From Climacium dendroides (lineage: Eukaryota; Streptophyta; Bryopsida; Hypnales; Climaciaceae), in the NCBI GenBank assembly GCA_950106755.1, contig OX467091.1:28568306-28632305 (forward strand): a stretch of 64,000 nucleotides of DNA. Direction: 5' to 3'. The notes beneath the pieces are model-generated. The model worked only from the letters and a program-made list of their open reading frames with translations, was not told the DNA's origin and did not search any database. Made by a program: the position numbers and the translations under genes. Positions 1 through 11,282 of the stretch are shown one piece after another (position 1 is the first letter of the stretch; each line of letters begins with the position of its first letter).

Positions 1-1284
1 TTGATTGTGAAGTTTTATGAGACAGAGACTACAGTGTCTCTTGACACTAAATATGTGCGATATGAAGAGGATTGCATCGAGAAATTCTTCGTGGATATGA
101 GATAGAGGATGTTGGACGCCTTGCACATATTGCAGTGGATTCATGAAATGAAGAAGAAGAATTTCCCCAAATTTCTTGACACCAAGGTGCATGATGCATT
201 ATGGAATGCTTCGGTCATTTTGAATAAATATTGGAGGAAGAAACGCGAAAATGATGAAGCCTTCGAGCATGTCATTATGAAAGCGGATTTATTCACCAAA
301 AGGTGCCAACCATTTAGGAGGAGGCAGAATAGAGCAGGGTCAATTGGTTGGTGGACGAGCAAGCCTGGAATGGACCAAGCACAAAATACACGTCGCCTTC
401 TAATAGCCCTTCCGGAAACGGTCACGGTGATTCCCGTAAATAACAAAATCATGCGGGGTGGCTATGCTACAATTCAGAGAGTGCGAATAGAAGGATGTGC
501 GGAGATTCATCCATTATGGGAGTTTGCAGCAAAGATGTCTCTCCAAGAAGGTGAACAACCTGCTTTTGCAAAGATGGAACACAATACTAAGACTATGGCA
601 GTAAGGATTCCGCATGTTGGAGTGATACGCTTTTTTGCAGTGCACTCCAAAAAGAATGAAGGATACTCATTCTGGTGGAACGGCGGTACATTGCGTAAAA
701 TGATGCGTCGGAATGACGACTATCCAGACAACATAGCCCTTCGAGTGTTGTATGAGTCGCGTATAACAAAAGAAGAAATCATTGCTGCTAAAAATCTGAA
801 GCGATTTAGAGCCAAACGCGTGGAGCTTGCATAGGCATTACTGCACATCATGAATGCGGTGCACACCGCTGGACATCTCCACAACGACATTTCTCCGGAC
901 AACATCATGTTTCATTTTCGTGAAGATGAGTCCCGAGTTTACATTGGAGTTTGTGATTGGGGGATAACTACAGTGTTGAGCGAGCCCATGAAGTCGTTGT
1001 ATACATTCACATCAACAGCTGAAAAGGACGAAGCTATAAAGATGAGGTGGTGGGTGGATCCCAGTATTACTTATGTACACGGAAGAGATGCGGATGTACA
1101 AAACATCCCTTCTCTTTCTATGCAATCCGAGCAATATGCTGTTGCTAAATTAGCTAAACGGATCAGTAGGCAGTGCATGTCGGAGGCGTATCACAAGTTG
1201 CAGCGTGAATCAAGTAGCTCACATGTCAAGTACCTCCATCCACAATTTGCACAGGTGTTTGATACTTACTTGAAGCACGTTTAG
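1..1284 (+). pseudogene. Protein kinase-like gene relic, 5' end outside the window
   Basis: One reading frame runs from base 1 to the TAG at 1282-1284 and is broken only by in-frame TAG codons at 103-105 and 832-834. A glycine-rich-loop-like stretch (RGGYATIQRV) lies near 455-485. The C-lobe keeps a catalytic loop HNDISPDNIM (about 880-909), equivalent to HRDLKPEN, and VCDWGI in place of DFG. The activation-segment end reads WWVDPS where an APE-like motif is expected. The family would phosphorylate Ser/Thr in other proteins. This copy, with two nonsense codons and an altered APE region, is probably dead. I recall similar HNDISPDN/DWG kinases from mosses, but no subfamily can be named. Both stops could derive from CAG by one C-to-T change. 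No intron is needed to join the parts. Confidence 0.65.
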
Positions 1285-2924
1285 AACAAAGAGAGTACTT
1301 TAGTACAAGTCATCTTCCGTTTTAGTACCTCATTCAACTAGCCTATTCCGAATGAACACTTCCGTGGTTCATATTGAAGTTCAAGAATAGTTCATATAAG
1401 TATATAAGTATATAGGCTGGTAGTATGCATAGATGCCAAGTAGTATGTATGCGAATTACATAGTTGCATAGCATATGTGCACCATTTTGATTTTTTAAGA
1501 CCAATGAATGCCAATGTAGTTGGACTTTTATGTGCCTTTGTAATTGACGAGGATATTTTAATTGATAATGATTTTTAAAGTGTGTGAATTGTCCCTATCT
1601 TTTGTCATTGTAGGTTTGCAATTTTGCATAGAAAAGTCTAAAACCCTGCAATTACGGAAATTGTGATTTTTTAAGTTGGTATTTGCAAGAATGACAAGTT
1701 TTTGTTTTAAATTGTATGGTCTTCCAATTGTTCAATTTGCTATGTATGGTTGAAGATATTCAATTGGACAATGTATTATGTATAATTGTAAATTGTCTTC
1801 TAGATTCTAGAAGCATGGTTTTTTGTTCGGTATCAATGGTGTGTTGTTAATTTTTTTAATGCAACGGGTTTGTCGGCTTCATTAAGATGTTAAAAAAAAT
1901 AGTAATTACCCCCTAAATGCTTGAGGTACCAAAATATTAAATATGGTGCTTGCAAAACTTAGAAGTTCAGTAAAACCTAACTATTTTTCATCATTTTAGT
2001 GAGCTAATAATTTTGGGAAATTCTTTTTGAAGTCTACTTTTGGCTCCAGAAGTCCGATCTTGCAATTAAAGGACAATGATTTTTCTGAAAGAGATATTAC
2101 GCAAGGGTACCTTGTGCAATCTTGACTTTTCTTTTGTGTTAAGAGCTTTTGGAAATGAGCCTCAAATACAGTAGATCTTGGAGGAAAATTCATATTGGAA
2201 ATTCATATTAAAAAATTATAGAGTAAATTTTGCAAAGCTGTAAATTGATTGGGGTAGTGCAAGTTTGGCTCATTAACCTCATATTCTTTGGGTCCCCAAC
2301 ATTTTAGATTTGCCTTGCCAAAAAGGCTTCAATTTTTTTTTGCGATTTTAATAGCATCATAGTCAAATGTTATAATCTTTCACTCTACAAGTGATATTGT
2401 TGTGCTTTCTTTTCCTATGCAATCTCTAACAAGTCTAGTTTGAATTTGTATAGTTACAATTCCAAAAAAATTAATACATCTTACCAAAATGTGGGCTCTT
2501 TGTTCAATTTAGAGCAAATTAAAAGAAGTTAAAATTTGAAAATAAGGCTTGGGCATGTAGGGGTTACAATATCCTATGGTTATTTGGATGATTGAATTTG
2601 TTTGAACCATCAACCATTGTTTTTTTGGGCCAATTGAAGGCCCAAATGCCTAAAAAAAAATGGACTGTACCAAATCTATAGGTTAAATTTGAAGAAAAAT
2701 TGGATGATAATGCCAAATTGCTCGAATTTGAAAGAAAAAAAAATTGGATGAAATTGCGCATATCAAATGTAACTCATCTAAATATGTGGATGAAAAGATA
2801 GTTCTATCCAAAATATAAATGAATACTAAAAAATTTAGTAACATTATTTTGTCATATATTGCCACTTTAGCAATTCTCCAAAAATTGGAAAAAAAACCAT
2901 GGTATCATCCCTATACCGAAGTTT
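1285..2924. other. AT-rich non-coding sequence
   Basis: There are no convincing exons, RNA genes or tandem repeats. Homopolymer A and T runs are frequent. Short open frames here have no recognisable motifs. Confidence 0.6.
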
Positions 2925-2929
2925 ACCCC

Positions 2930-3165
2930 ATTTTCCGCCCGATGCCCCGATCGAACGACCCCACACTGCCCCGTCCGCCTTCCCGTCCGCCTCCCCATCC
3001 GCCTCCCGTCCGCCTCCTCGTCCACCCTCCCCATCCGCCCTCCCGTCCACCCTTCCCGTCCGCCCTCCTGTCCAGCTCCCCGTCCGCCCTTCCCGTCCAC
3101 CCTCCCGTCTAGCTCCCGGTCTGCCCTCTTGTCCGCCTCCCGTCCGCCCCGTCTGCTGGACGGTC
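2930..3165. repeat. C-rich low-complexity tract (CCGTCCGCC-type)
   Basis: This is a degenerate tandem array of about 9-12 bp words such as CCCGTCCGCC and CCACCCTCCC. The + strand is strongly pyrimidine-rich. Its base composition contrasts sharply with the AT-rich DNA to the left. Frames through it give Pro/Ser/Arg-rich peptides on both strands, which I treat as repeat artefacts. Confidence 0.75.
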
Positions 3166-3248
3166 AGAACGTCCTATGTCGGCGGACGTTCGGGAACCGG
3201 CAGACGTAGACGCTGGACGTCCATGTAACCCTATCCCGGTCTAGGGTG

Positions 3249-4239
3249 ATGGAGGTAGAGGAGGGAGATAGGACCCATATGCAACTAGGAGAGACGCCAT
3301 TAGAGGACATCTAGGAGATGGCTCAGCACTTGGTATGGCGGGCGGATGACCTCACTAACTTCAACGAGAATTACGAGGGGGCTCTCAAATGGGTGTGCCG
3401 GAAGATGGCACTAACTGATCGGTACGCTATCTTCCAGAGGATGGATGCGTTGATGGCGACGGAGCAGCAAAACGGTCTCCTAATAGAAGAACGAAAGAAG
3501 CTGGTGACGGAGTTGGGAATGTTACGCGTGGAGAACTGGACATTGCGGGACCAAGTCCAGGTTCAGATTCCAAGTGTGTGGGTTAGAGAGCACTCTCCGC
3601 ACAGCCTAGGAAACGGCCCGGCTCATAGAAGAGGACCACTGCCGGCAGATAGCGGCATTATGTCAAGGTATAGTTCGGCTCCGGAGCTTTTTGGAAGTAC
3701 CGGCGGATTGTATCAATAAAGTCCGGCTGTTTGAAGCCAACTTCGACGCAGCCGCTAGCTTGAGTTGGGTTCATATCATCAAGTGCTTATTAGAGCAGGC
3801 AAGACAGATGGACGCATCCCGGGCAGAGATGCGGAAGATGATGGAGTATTTGGCTCCCACTGAGTCGGATCCGGTAACTCTTTCTTCCCCCTCCGCGCAA
3901 ACTTTGGTGGTTACAGAAGGCAGTAACCCGAAATCCGTGGTTACAGAAGTAGCACCGGTGGTACCGGTGAATCCGGAACTTTCACCACCACTCGGAAGGC
4001 CAGAAGGAGTGAACTGGAGAGCCGTGGTACCCCAAGGAAGTGAAGATCTACTTTCGGTGACCCCAACCATCGACTTGACGGGTTGTGGGAATGTGATCCC
4101 ACATGCTAGATCCATAATACTAGCATATGACGGAAAAATTCAAAAATTGTCTCCTTCAAAAGGAAAGTTTTTGAGTTCTCCTAGGAAGTTAGGGCAATTT
4201 CGGAAAACCGGATTTCCGGATCCGGAAAAATTTCATTAG
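3249..4239 (+). pseudogene. Unknown coiled-coil ORF relic
   Basis: The frame opens at ATG 3249, meets an in-frame TAG at 3312-3314, then continues (EMAQHLVWRADDL) through a charged heptad-rich segment, LLIEERKKLVTELGMLRVEN (about 3470-3535). Around 3560-3610 sense passes to the frame that starts ARLIEEDHCRQIAALCQ and runs to TAG 4237-4239, so a frameshift or a lost intron lies there. The C-terminal third is Ser/Pro/Val-rich. The composition is GC-rich, like the next ORF and unlike its surroundings, so the pair may belong to one element. A Gag-like role is possible, but I see no zinc knuckle, protease or reverse transcriptase. No function can be assigned. Confidence 0.45.
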
Positions 4240-4360
4240 GGCTAAAACCTAATTCCGGAACCCTAAAAAGTTCCAGAAATCGGATGACGGCGCCGGCCCT
4301 AAAAACCGGAAACGAGATCCGTACTAGGGTTTTGCCGCCAAAACCTGTCCCGTACATCGG

Positions 4361-4376
4361 GCCAATATAAGAGGGG
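4361..4376 (+). promoter_or_regulatory. CCAAT/TATA-like promoter candidate
   Basis: The sequence GCCAATATAAGAGG lies about 200 bp upstream of ATG 4568, within a GC-rich spacer (4240-4567) that has no ORF. The AATATAAG core could be a TATA box for the downstream ORF or part of an LTR-like leader. Confidence 0.3.
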
Positions 4377-4567
4377 GACTGTAGCCGGCAGTGGGCACGC
4401 GTATCTCTTTGTTTGTTCTTTCACCGATGTATTCCGTCTTCCTAGCTTTGTTAGAATTCTGGTAAATTGAGAGACTGTGTGAGTTGCGATCGTGCAGGGG
4501 TTACCGGAGTGGAAGTTTGTGAGTAGAGAGTTAGGGAGAGATTGTGTGAGGGCTGCTTGTGAGCACG

Positions 4568-5587
4568 ATGACTTCTAGGGCAAGCCAGCGGAAGTTGAAG
4601 GATCTACTTGAGGACTCAGAGGACGAGATGCTGCCACCGGTGCCCCGGCCAAGGATTATTCCGGTGATGAAGGTAGTTCCGGAGATTCCGACAGAAGAGG
4701 ATCAGTTGGGGCGCCTGCGGGAGAACCTCACCAATATGGGGTGTGACGGACTCCTGGAGGTGCCGTGGGGGATCCGTGAGGAGAGTCTGGTGTCGGACAT
4801 CTTTCGACCGGAAATTGGCATATTGAACACCACCATCCAAGCGAAGCCAGACTTGTAGACGGTGAACACCTGGAGGGCAGTTTACAAGTTCCGGGAGGCG
4901 CCGGACAAGGTTATGGAGAAAAACCAGGAGGTGATGGAGGGCGAATTCCGGGCGCCCGCCAACCCGAAGGAAGGTTACCAGGTTTCCAACCTGGTGAATC
5001 TGGAGTACCAGGTTTCCAACCTAGTGAATCCGGAGTACCAGGATGTGATAGCGTTTCTTAACCCTATCCTCCATCCCACCAAGCCGCGGCGAGTAGTAGC
5101 GAAGGTGGCCTCCGCCATCTTGGGGAGCCTCCAGGGGAAAATGATGATGGATTGGGCGGCTGTCATCCATGAGCTAGTCGGGGACTTGGTACGTTCCCTC
5201 TGGTCCGGAAAGAAGAGTCAGAGTCCTCTTCCGGCATACTTGTCTCATCTGTACGCTCATCACTCTCTGCTCAAGGCCAACGAGGAGAGTGCATATCAAG
5301 ACCTAGTCCAGCTCCAGCAGTACGGGGGAGAAGAGTCCTCGCCTCGAGACGGACCGGACGATGAGGAGACGGAGGACGAGCAGCCGTCCTCTCCTCTAAA
5401 GAAGAGGAAAAGGCGGAATAGGGCGCCGCCGGAGAATCCGTCAGAGGAGCCTCCCGCACCGGAGCCACAGGAAGAAGTTCCGGAGCAGAAGATGGAGACC
5501 GGACCAACTCCAGAAGACGTCCGACCTTCCCTACAACTGGTAACATCATATTCATTAATTTGGGAGTTTGGCAACCTCCCAAAATAA
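4568..5587 (+). pseudogene. Unknown acidic/basic nuclear-type ORF, one amber stop
   Basis: ATG 4568 opens a frame that is broken by TAG at 4856-4858 and then open to TAA 5585-5587. The first part is acidic (LLEDSEDE, about residues 13-20). The second has a 33-bp tandem duplication giving a doubled YQVSNLVN motif (about 4976-5040). It ends in an acidic region followed by a bipartite-NLS-like block SPLKKRKRRNRAP (about 5390-5435) and a Pro/Glu-rich tail. The last 16 codons turn AT-rich after a possible splice donor at 5540 (CAACTG|GTAACATC), so the natural 3' end may be elsewhere. The GC-rich codon use matches the 3249-4239 ORF. No family was recognised; a structural protein of a retroelement is one guess. 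Confidence 0.4.
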
Positions 5588-6453
5588 TAATACCTATTTG
5601 CAAGCATACAAAATCGAATATATTTAAACAAATTTTAAGTTGAAAAAATCTTGTTTTTGTAGTTGAAGTCTAAAATTTCTATGACAATGACAACTTCAAG
5701 TAGAAGGAAAAGAATTCAGCTTTTTAAAATTAATGAGTGTAAATAAAAAGTCTGTTAAAGATAGTGATGTTATTGAAGCCATGTCGGCGATAGGGAGCAA
5801 GTTTTGTCTGTTAGACCTCATTGGCAAACTTAAAAATTATAATGTGAACTTCTAACTAGTTTATAGAGTCTTCCTACCTATTATCATATGTTATTTTGTC
5901 TTCAGTAATCACCCTATTGAGTTAGGGTATACTGCGAGAAGTCACATCAGAGACTGATAGTTGATTGTGTGAGAAGAGGTCTAGGTTCGATTCCCGTTGA
6001 CCGCAGTCTATTAAGCCGTGGGCGCTATCTTCATATTGAGCTACAGATTGTACATTTAATTTTTACAGACATAAATTTCACCTACAAGTCCATTTCTGAA
6101 ATTGCATTCAATTTTGCAAGAGAATATTACAATTAAAAATGGAAAGTAAACAAAAAATAGGAATCACGTACACAAGTTAAAATATAATATAATAAAAGAA
6201 TATAATAAAAACATAGTTTCAGACAATTACTAAACAAGATCCCTCACACACTCTTAAATACTAGTCTCCAAACAAATCTATAAAATCAAATCTAAACATT
6301 CTATTCAATAAAATACCACCTGTTTTATGACTTGCAAAAGAGTATCATATATATTTTTTTGTTTTGAAAAACAAAAAATTTAAATAAAACTAATGGAACA
6401 TATAAACATAACTTGCAATATAAATAACTACCTATATAATACTTCGTACACTT
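5588..6453. other. AT-rich non-coding spacer
   Basis: There is no ORF with recognisable content. It contains one Pol III B-box match (listed separately). The right end is the 3' flank of the DUF7869-type relic. Confidence 0.6.
5984..5994 (+). promoter_or_regulatory. Pol III B-box match (tRNA or SINE relic)
   Basis: GGTTCGATTCC is a perfect match to the tRNA internal-promoter B box. The flanks do not fold into a proper T-arm (only two strong pairs) and no clear A box was found, so this is at most a decayed tRNA-derived SINE or a chance match. Confidence 0.3.
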
Positions 6454-9240
6454 TCAATCAGAATTGTATGAAGATAAAGTGCCATTGATGACATCAACTT
6501 GAGCTGTCAAGATCTTCAAAACACACTCCACCGTGTCTTTCTTCACTCTAGATTTCCATGCCGTCACAAGAGAATTGGTGTATTCCCACATTGGATCTTG
6601 GGCCTCGTCTACTTTCCAACGCAATCCTTTACTAGAGTCCCATCCATGGTAGAACTCTTGAACATTTCGCTCTCATGACGTAGGCCGAAAGTACTTAATC
6701 AACAAACAATTAGGATGATCGGAATTCTTGAAAGGATTAGACAACGCTCGTGCAATCCATATTGGTTTAGGATCACCATCAGCTGGTCGAATAGCAACAA
6801 AATATCCTTTATAAACATCTCGTGCCACACGAAAAGATGGCAATGGACGGTTGCGAAGGGTTCCCACAAAAGTATCATCTTCAGCAAACTCCTCTCGAAC
6901 CTCACCATTGTCATCAAGTTCATCCTCTTCTGTTCCTTGGATTCGAGTACACGACCAAAAGCCGTCCTTCAACGCTTGAGAAGGTTCAATTGGCTCCTTC
7001 AATGCTGCATTGACCGCCCGCCAATAGAACACCAAATGTTCAAAGCGCCTTCTGTACTCCCCACTTTCATCTTCATCACACAAAGCCTCCCAATATTTGA
7101 TGAACCCAACCAATCCCTTTGAAATGTCATCCAACATTCGCATGGGAAGGGGAGCCACAGGAAGCGACTCCCCACGAGGCCAAAGACTTTGTCCTTCCGA
7201 ATCCTCTCGCCACAATTTGATTCCCTCCTCAGGAAGCCAATCATTGTCTGTACAATAAATTTTGTACTTCATGATAGGCACCCCTGCTACATTCAAATAA
7301 AATTTGAATTGTTGGGCCTTAGTATGGCCTACAAGCCTATCATGTCCTTTACAAATCGAGCCTTCTATAAAGGCTTTAAAATCAGGCACTTCCTCAATGA
7401 GATGAGGAATTGTAGGCACTGAATCGACATCCATGAAGGACTTCATCAAAGAAGGAATGGTAGGAAAGTTTTCCTTCTTCAATTGCATACTCCACCTCTC
7501 AAACAAAGCGTCAATGTCATCATGCGTGTGGCCAACCAACATGAAGCTAACGTAAACCTCACGAAAGATCTTCTTTGCAACCAAGAGAGACCAAAATGCA
7601 AACACAAATCTATTCTTGTTGTCACCAGTGGCGTTGTCCATTTGAACATTCAAAACTGGAGGAAGAGGAGTCCCTGCAATTGGTACTTCCGGCGCTGGTC
7701 GAAGCGACGATTAGCACATCTCAGCACCTTCCAAAATAGCACGAAAAAGGGGAGCTGAGCCTGATCCAACGAACAACTCCCTCAATGAAAACTTTGGAGG
7801 TAGTTCAAGGTCACGCAAAAGCTTAGCAAACGACCCAACTGTGTAGTTGGAATCATGAAGGAAAATGTCAAGACCATAATGAGCGTAACGCACATCACCA
7901 TGCCCATGCGCAATCATACCAGTCACTGTGATGGGTAGCTCATTAGCCCGTCGAGTTGTTTGCTCTTGTGGGAGAAAACAGGAGAAGCTGTTTTCGCATG
8001 ATCCATTTTGTCATGCATGATTGTCAAGCACTCATGAGGATATGCGGTCGACATATATCGATTTCCATAATATTGGTCTCGGTGTGCTCGAGCTTTAGCC
8101 AAATGTCTCTCTAACATATGGGTCCATTTCCTTTGCAAGCCTTTGGAAGCCCCCCTTCTTAGAGTTTGAATCCTGTCACATGTAGCACATCGTGCGAAAT
8201 TGTCTCCGGGTTTTTTTGCACTGTAATGAGGAAAGTTTAACTTCCTTATCTTGCTGATATTGGAAGGCGACACTTCCTTCAGTCCGAAGACAACGTTTGC
8301 TGAATTGACCTCCGAAATAGTATCTTTCCACCTGAAAGTGGCAGGCAGAATCATGGAGACCACCTTCTCTCCCAAAGGCAAAGTGTGAGCACGATGAGGT
8401 ATATGGTCTGCCGACTTTTCAAGAATGGACCTCAACGTTGCAGTTGCTTGCAACGTATGCCTTTGTAGCTTTTGACTCCCCAAATTCCTGTGCGATTGAG
8501 CTTGTTCACCTTTTGCAGCATATCCTTGAAAGCGGTGAAACATAGTTTCCGATACCCCAGCAATATGCCGCCAAGCCGCCATACACACCTCGATGCCTTC
8601 GACCATCACCACCCTCTTTCCTTGAGCGTCACGATGAACTTGTCAATGCACGTCCAACTTCATGTGGTATCGGAACTCGAACGTCGTCTTGTGATACATG
8701 CGTTCCCGGAAAGCCCGAATCTTATCCCTTGAAAAAGGTTGAACACAATTTTTGGAGCAGCACTCCTTACTGGAGATAGAATGAATGGACTCTTGTGTCA
8801 AAAGGGTCTTCGCCTTCACACACGTCTGAGGAGCAGGAGGGCGAAACGAACTTGTATATGACCTCCCACGTGAGGTACTCGGGCGAAGAATGAGAGACTG
8901 CCAACAGTCGTACTCAGACCGAATCTCGTGATCGCGAAGGCTAGCTCCCTTCAAATACACTCGCTCGATTGGCCATGCCCGCAACAAGTACTTCCAATCA
9001 TGTGAAACCTCATCTTCAAGTAAAGACTTGGAGATTTGTACCGCCACATGTGAATTGCCAAGAGGACCATTGCATTCTAGGACAAGGTCGGAGCTCACGC
9101 TCTAGCAAATGCCCTCCGCCACTGGAAGACCGTGCACATTGTAGAGTGTAACAAGCTCCGTCATCCAACGAGGTCGAGGGATTCCTTCACAGTCGGGAAT
9201 GTCGATGACCTCATCGTGAACAGTCTGATTCTCTATAGTA
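6454..9240 (-). pseudogene. DUF7869-type transposon-associated gene relic
   Basis: Transcription runs from about 9240 down to the TGA at 6456-6454. In order, the frame carries a Cys motif CCSKNCVQPFSRDKIRAF (about 8760-8700), a zinc-like FARCATCDRIQ (about 8200), ELPITVTGMIAHGHG (about 7940-7900), VQMDNATGDNKNR (about 7650) and VGHTHDDIDALF (about 7530), the DUF7869 signature. It is disabled by TAG 9104-9102, TGA 8645-8643, a one-base deletion near 7940, TAA 7713-7711 and TGA 6675-6673. After the last, sense continues (ERNVQEFYHGWDSS) for another 70 codons. The family is found with mobile elements in several eukaryotic groups and its chemistry is not established. The 5' exon boundary is unclear; a splice acceptor may lie near 9235. 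Confidence 0.75.
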
Positions 9241-9845
9241 AGTAGGTGCCAATATGCGGCGGATATGGTGTAAATCGTTACACCGTTTTACACCATTTCT
9301 GACAGGGTGTATCTCCCTCGTGTAAATTTGGGTGAAGTTGAAGATATCCGCGGGATTATTGCACCATCTTGACTGATTTTTTGCCCTCTTTCCAACGGCA
9401 CCAATCTCGCCTTCAAATTCATTGTGGATCAAAAGATATGGGCGCCCTAAACCCGCAGTTGCCACCGCCTACAACCACTTCGGCGACAAAAATCTGCATG
9501 AATTCTTGCTCAATGTGAGCGAGTTTGGATTACTTCTCAACTGATTTTGGCTCCTCTTTCCAATGAGACTAGTCTCATGCTCCAATTTGAAGTGGATTGG
9601 AAGTTAGGGCCGGTCTTGGCTTGAAGGTTGTTGGTTTGGGGTTTCGGAGCGACTTCGGCAATGCATATCTTTGCCGATTTTGGCCCGATTCGAGAAATTT
9701 CGAACTGGGTCTGGACTGATTTCTTCTCTTCTTTCCAGTGGTCTAAGTTTCAAGCTCGAATTCTCTACTTGTGAAAAGTTAGAGCTGCTGGAGTCTTCAA
9801 GTCTTCATGTTTCGGCCTTTTCGGGGGGTTCAGGCTTCTTTTCTA

Positions 9846-9960
9846 AACGGGTTACACTAGTGTGACCGTCCCGAGTTACACCAGTGTAACCCGAGATTTC
9901 TTGAGGGTAATCCAGGGTTACACCCGTGTGACCCGAGAGTACACTAGTGGGTCAAAGCAC
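9846..9960. repeat. TTACAC/GTGTAA palindrome cluster, copy 1
   Basis: Repeated near-palindromes of the form GGGTTACAC(T/C)AGTGTGACCC. A stretch beginning TAACCCGAGATTTCTTGAG is repeated directly at 10757 with few changes. Four related palindromes occur in about 110 bp. Confidence 0.7.
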
Positions 9961-10747
9961 ACTACACTAGGTACGATTTCGGCAAAAACTTACAATAATT
10001 TGCTAGTACATTTTTGTATCGTAAGTACTAAAAGTACTAAGTGTATTTTTCTTATTTTTCATCAATTGTTGAGTGTAATTATTGTGCACTATACTCATCT
10101 TAATCTACTCCAAAAATGATGGACAATGTGTGGTTGAAGTCTAAGTGATCTTTCAAAAAAAAACCAAATATTACCCTCCAAAAAATATCCAAGTACTCTC
10201 AGTACTTTTAAAGAAATAATGTGTTTTTTATTTCTTCTAAAATAGAGGTATATTTTAGGGATTTGACACTTAGCCATTCTAAAGTAAAGGTATATATAGC
10301 TTCTAGTATAAAAAAATTAGACAAAACAATCTATTTTATATCCACTTCTTACTGCAAAAGAAGTTGCCATACAAGCTTTTAAATTCAAGTAATAATTGCA
10401 ACTATGCCATTATTTTAAGCAAGATCTCCTCGTACAACAACTAATCTGTATATCTATATAAAAAATACGTAAATATGATCATTTTTGAAACCTCCACAAA
10501 GTACTTTCCACAATTTTGACAAATCTGACGTACTTTTTTTTTCCAATAAAGTATTTGTTTTGACCCCCAAAAAACACTTTTATGAACTTTTGGCCACTAA
10601 AAACAAATCCTAACAAAATTACTCATCTACTTCAACTCAATAGAATTAAAAAATATTTTGTTTTTTGAACCAAAAAAGTACTTTAAGCTTAAGACATCCC
10701 TAAAAAATACTTTTTTGACATACTTTTTAGGGGGGCGTAGTGTACTT

Positions 10748-10853
10748 CTACCCTAGTGTAACCCGAGATTTCTTGAGTGTAATCCGGGGTTACACTAGTG
10801 TGACCCGAGATTACACTAGTGTAATCCGGGGTTACACCAGTGTGACCCGGCCT
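10748..10853. repeat. TTACAC/GTGTAA palindrome cluster, copy 2
   Basis: Direct repeat of the cluster at 9846-9960, with additional palindromic units. The pair delimits about 0.9 kb of AT-rich sequence and may mark the ends of a non-autonomous element. Confidence 0.7.
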
Positions 10854-10881
10854 CAAGGCGTAGGATGAAGCTAGTTTGCAT

Positions 10882-10904
10882 GCCTAGAGCGGTGAGCGGT
10901 GAGC
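10882..10904 (+). repeat. 23-bp repeat, inverted partner at 25258-25280
   Basis: The word beginning GCCTAGAGCGGTGAGC is followed by a partial second copy (CCTAGAGCGGTGA). Its exact reverse complement lies 14.4 kb to the right. Confidence 0.7.
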
Positions 10905-11282
10905 CTAGAGCGGTGAATGGAGAGCATAGAGCAGAAAAAAGAATAAAATAATGAACATTTAGTGGGAATTTACCAAAAATAGAAATAAAAAAGGTTTAGG
11001 TCCAAAATTAGTAATTATTTGGACCTATTACCGTTGAATAAGGGTGCTCCTATGACCGTGGGAATGAAATTATTCACGCACTTTTGACCACTATTACTGT
11101 AGGATGGCAGCAAAATGTGAACAAAAATGTACACACCTTTGAAATTTTCAATGTCAATGATGATTCAATGAGTAGTCAAAATGTACAACAACAACTTCGT
11201 GGTGGCCCTTTTAGTCTCACCACTATTTCATTCAATCTAAAAAGAGAATTGTACAATGTAGCACTCGGGCTCAATAGCATCT

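Larger units (their letters stand above)
9241..11282. other. Non-coding region with two TTACAC-repeat clusters
   Basis: No supported exon. It holds two copies of a palindrome-rich cluster at about 9846-9960 and 10748-10853. Between them lies AT-rich DNA with several AGTACT palindromes (10020-10745). Confidence 0.5.

Noticed and set aside
2819..3228. Pro/Ser/Arg-rich frames in the CCGTCCGCC tract
   Set aside because: Low-complexity artefact of a pyrimidine-rich repeat, open in several frames on both strands.
5940..6010. Intact tRNA gene
   Set aside because: A B-box match is present but the T-arm, anticodon arm and acceptor pairing do not form.
6715..7122. + strand frames across the DUF7869-type relic
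   Set aside because: Antisense shadows of the clearly better-supported minus-strand gene.
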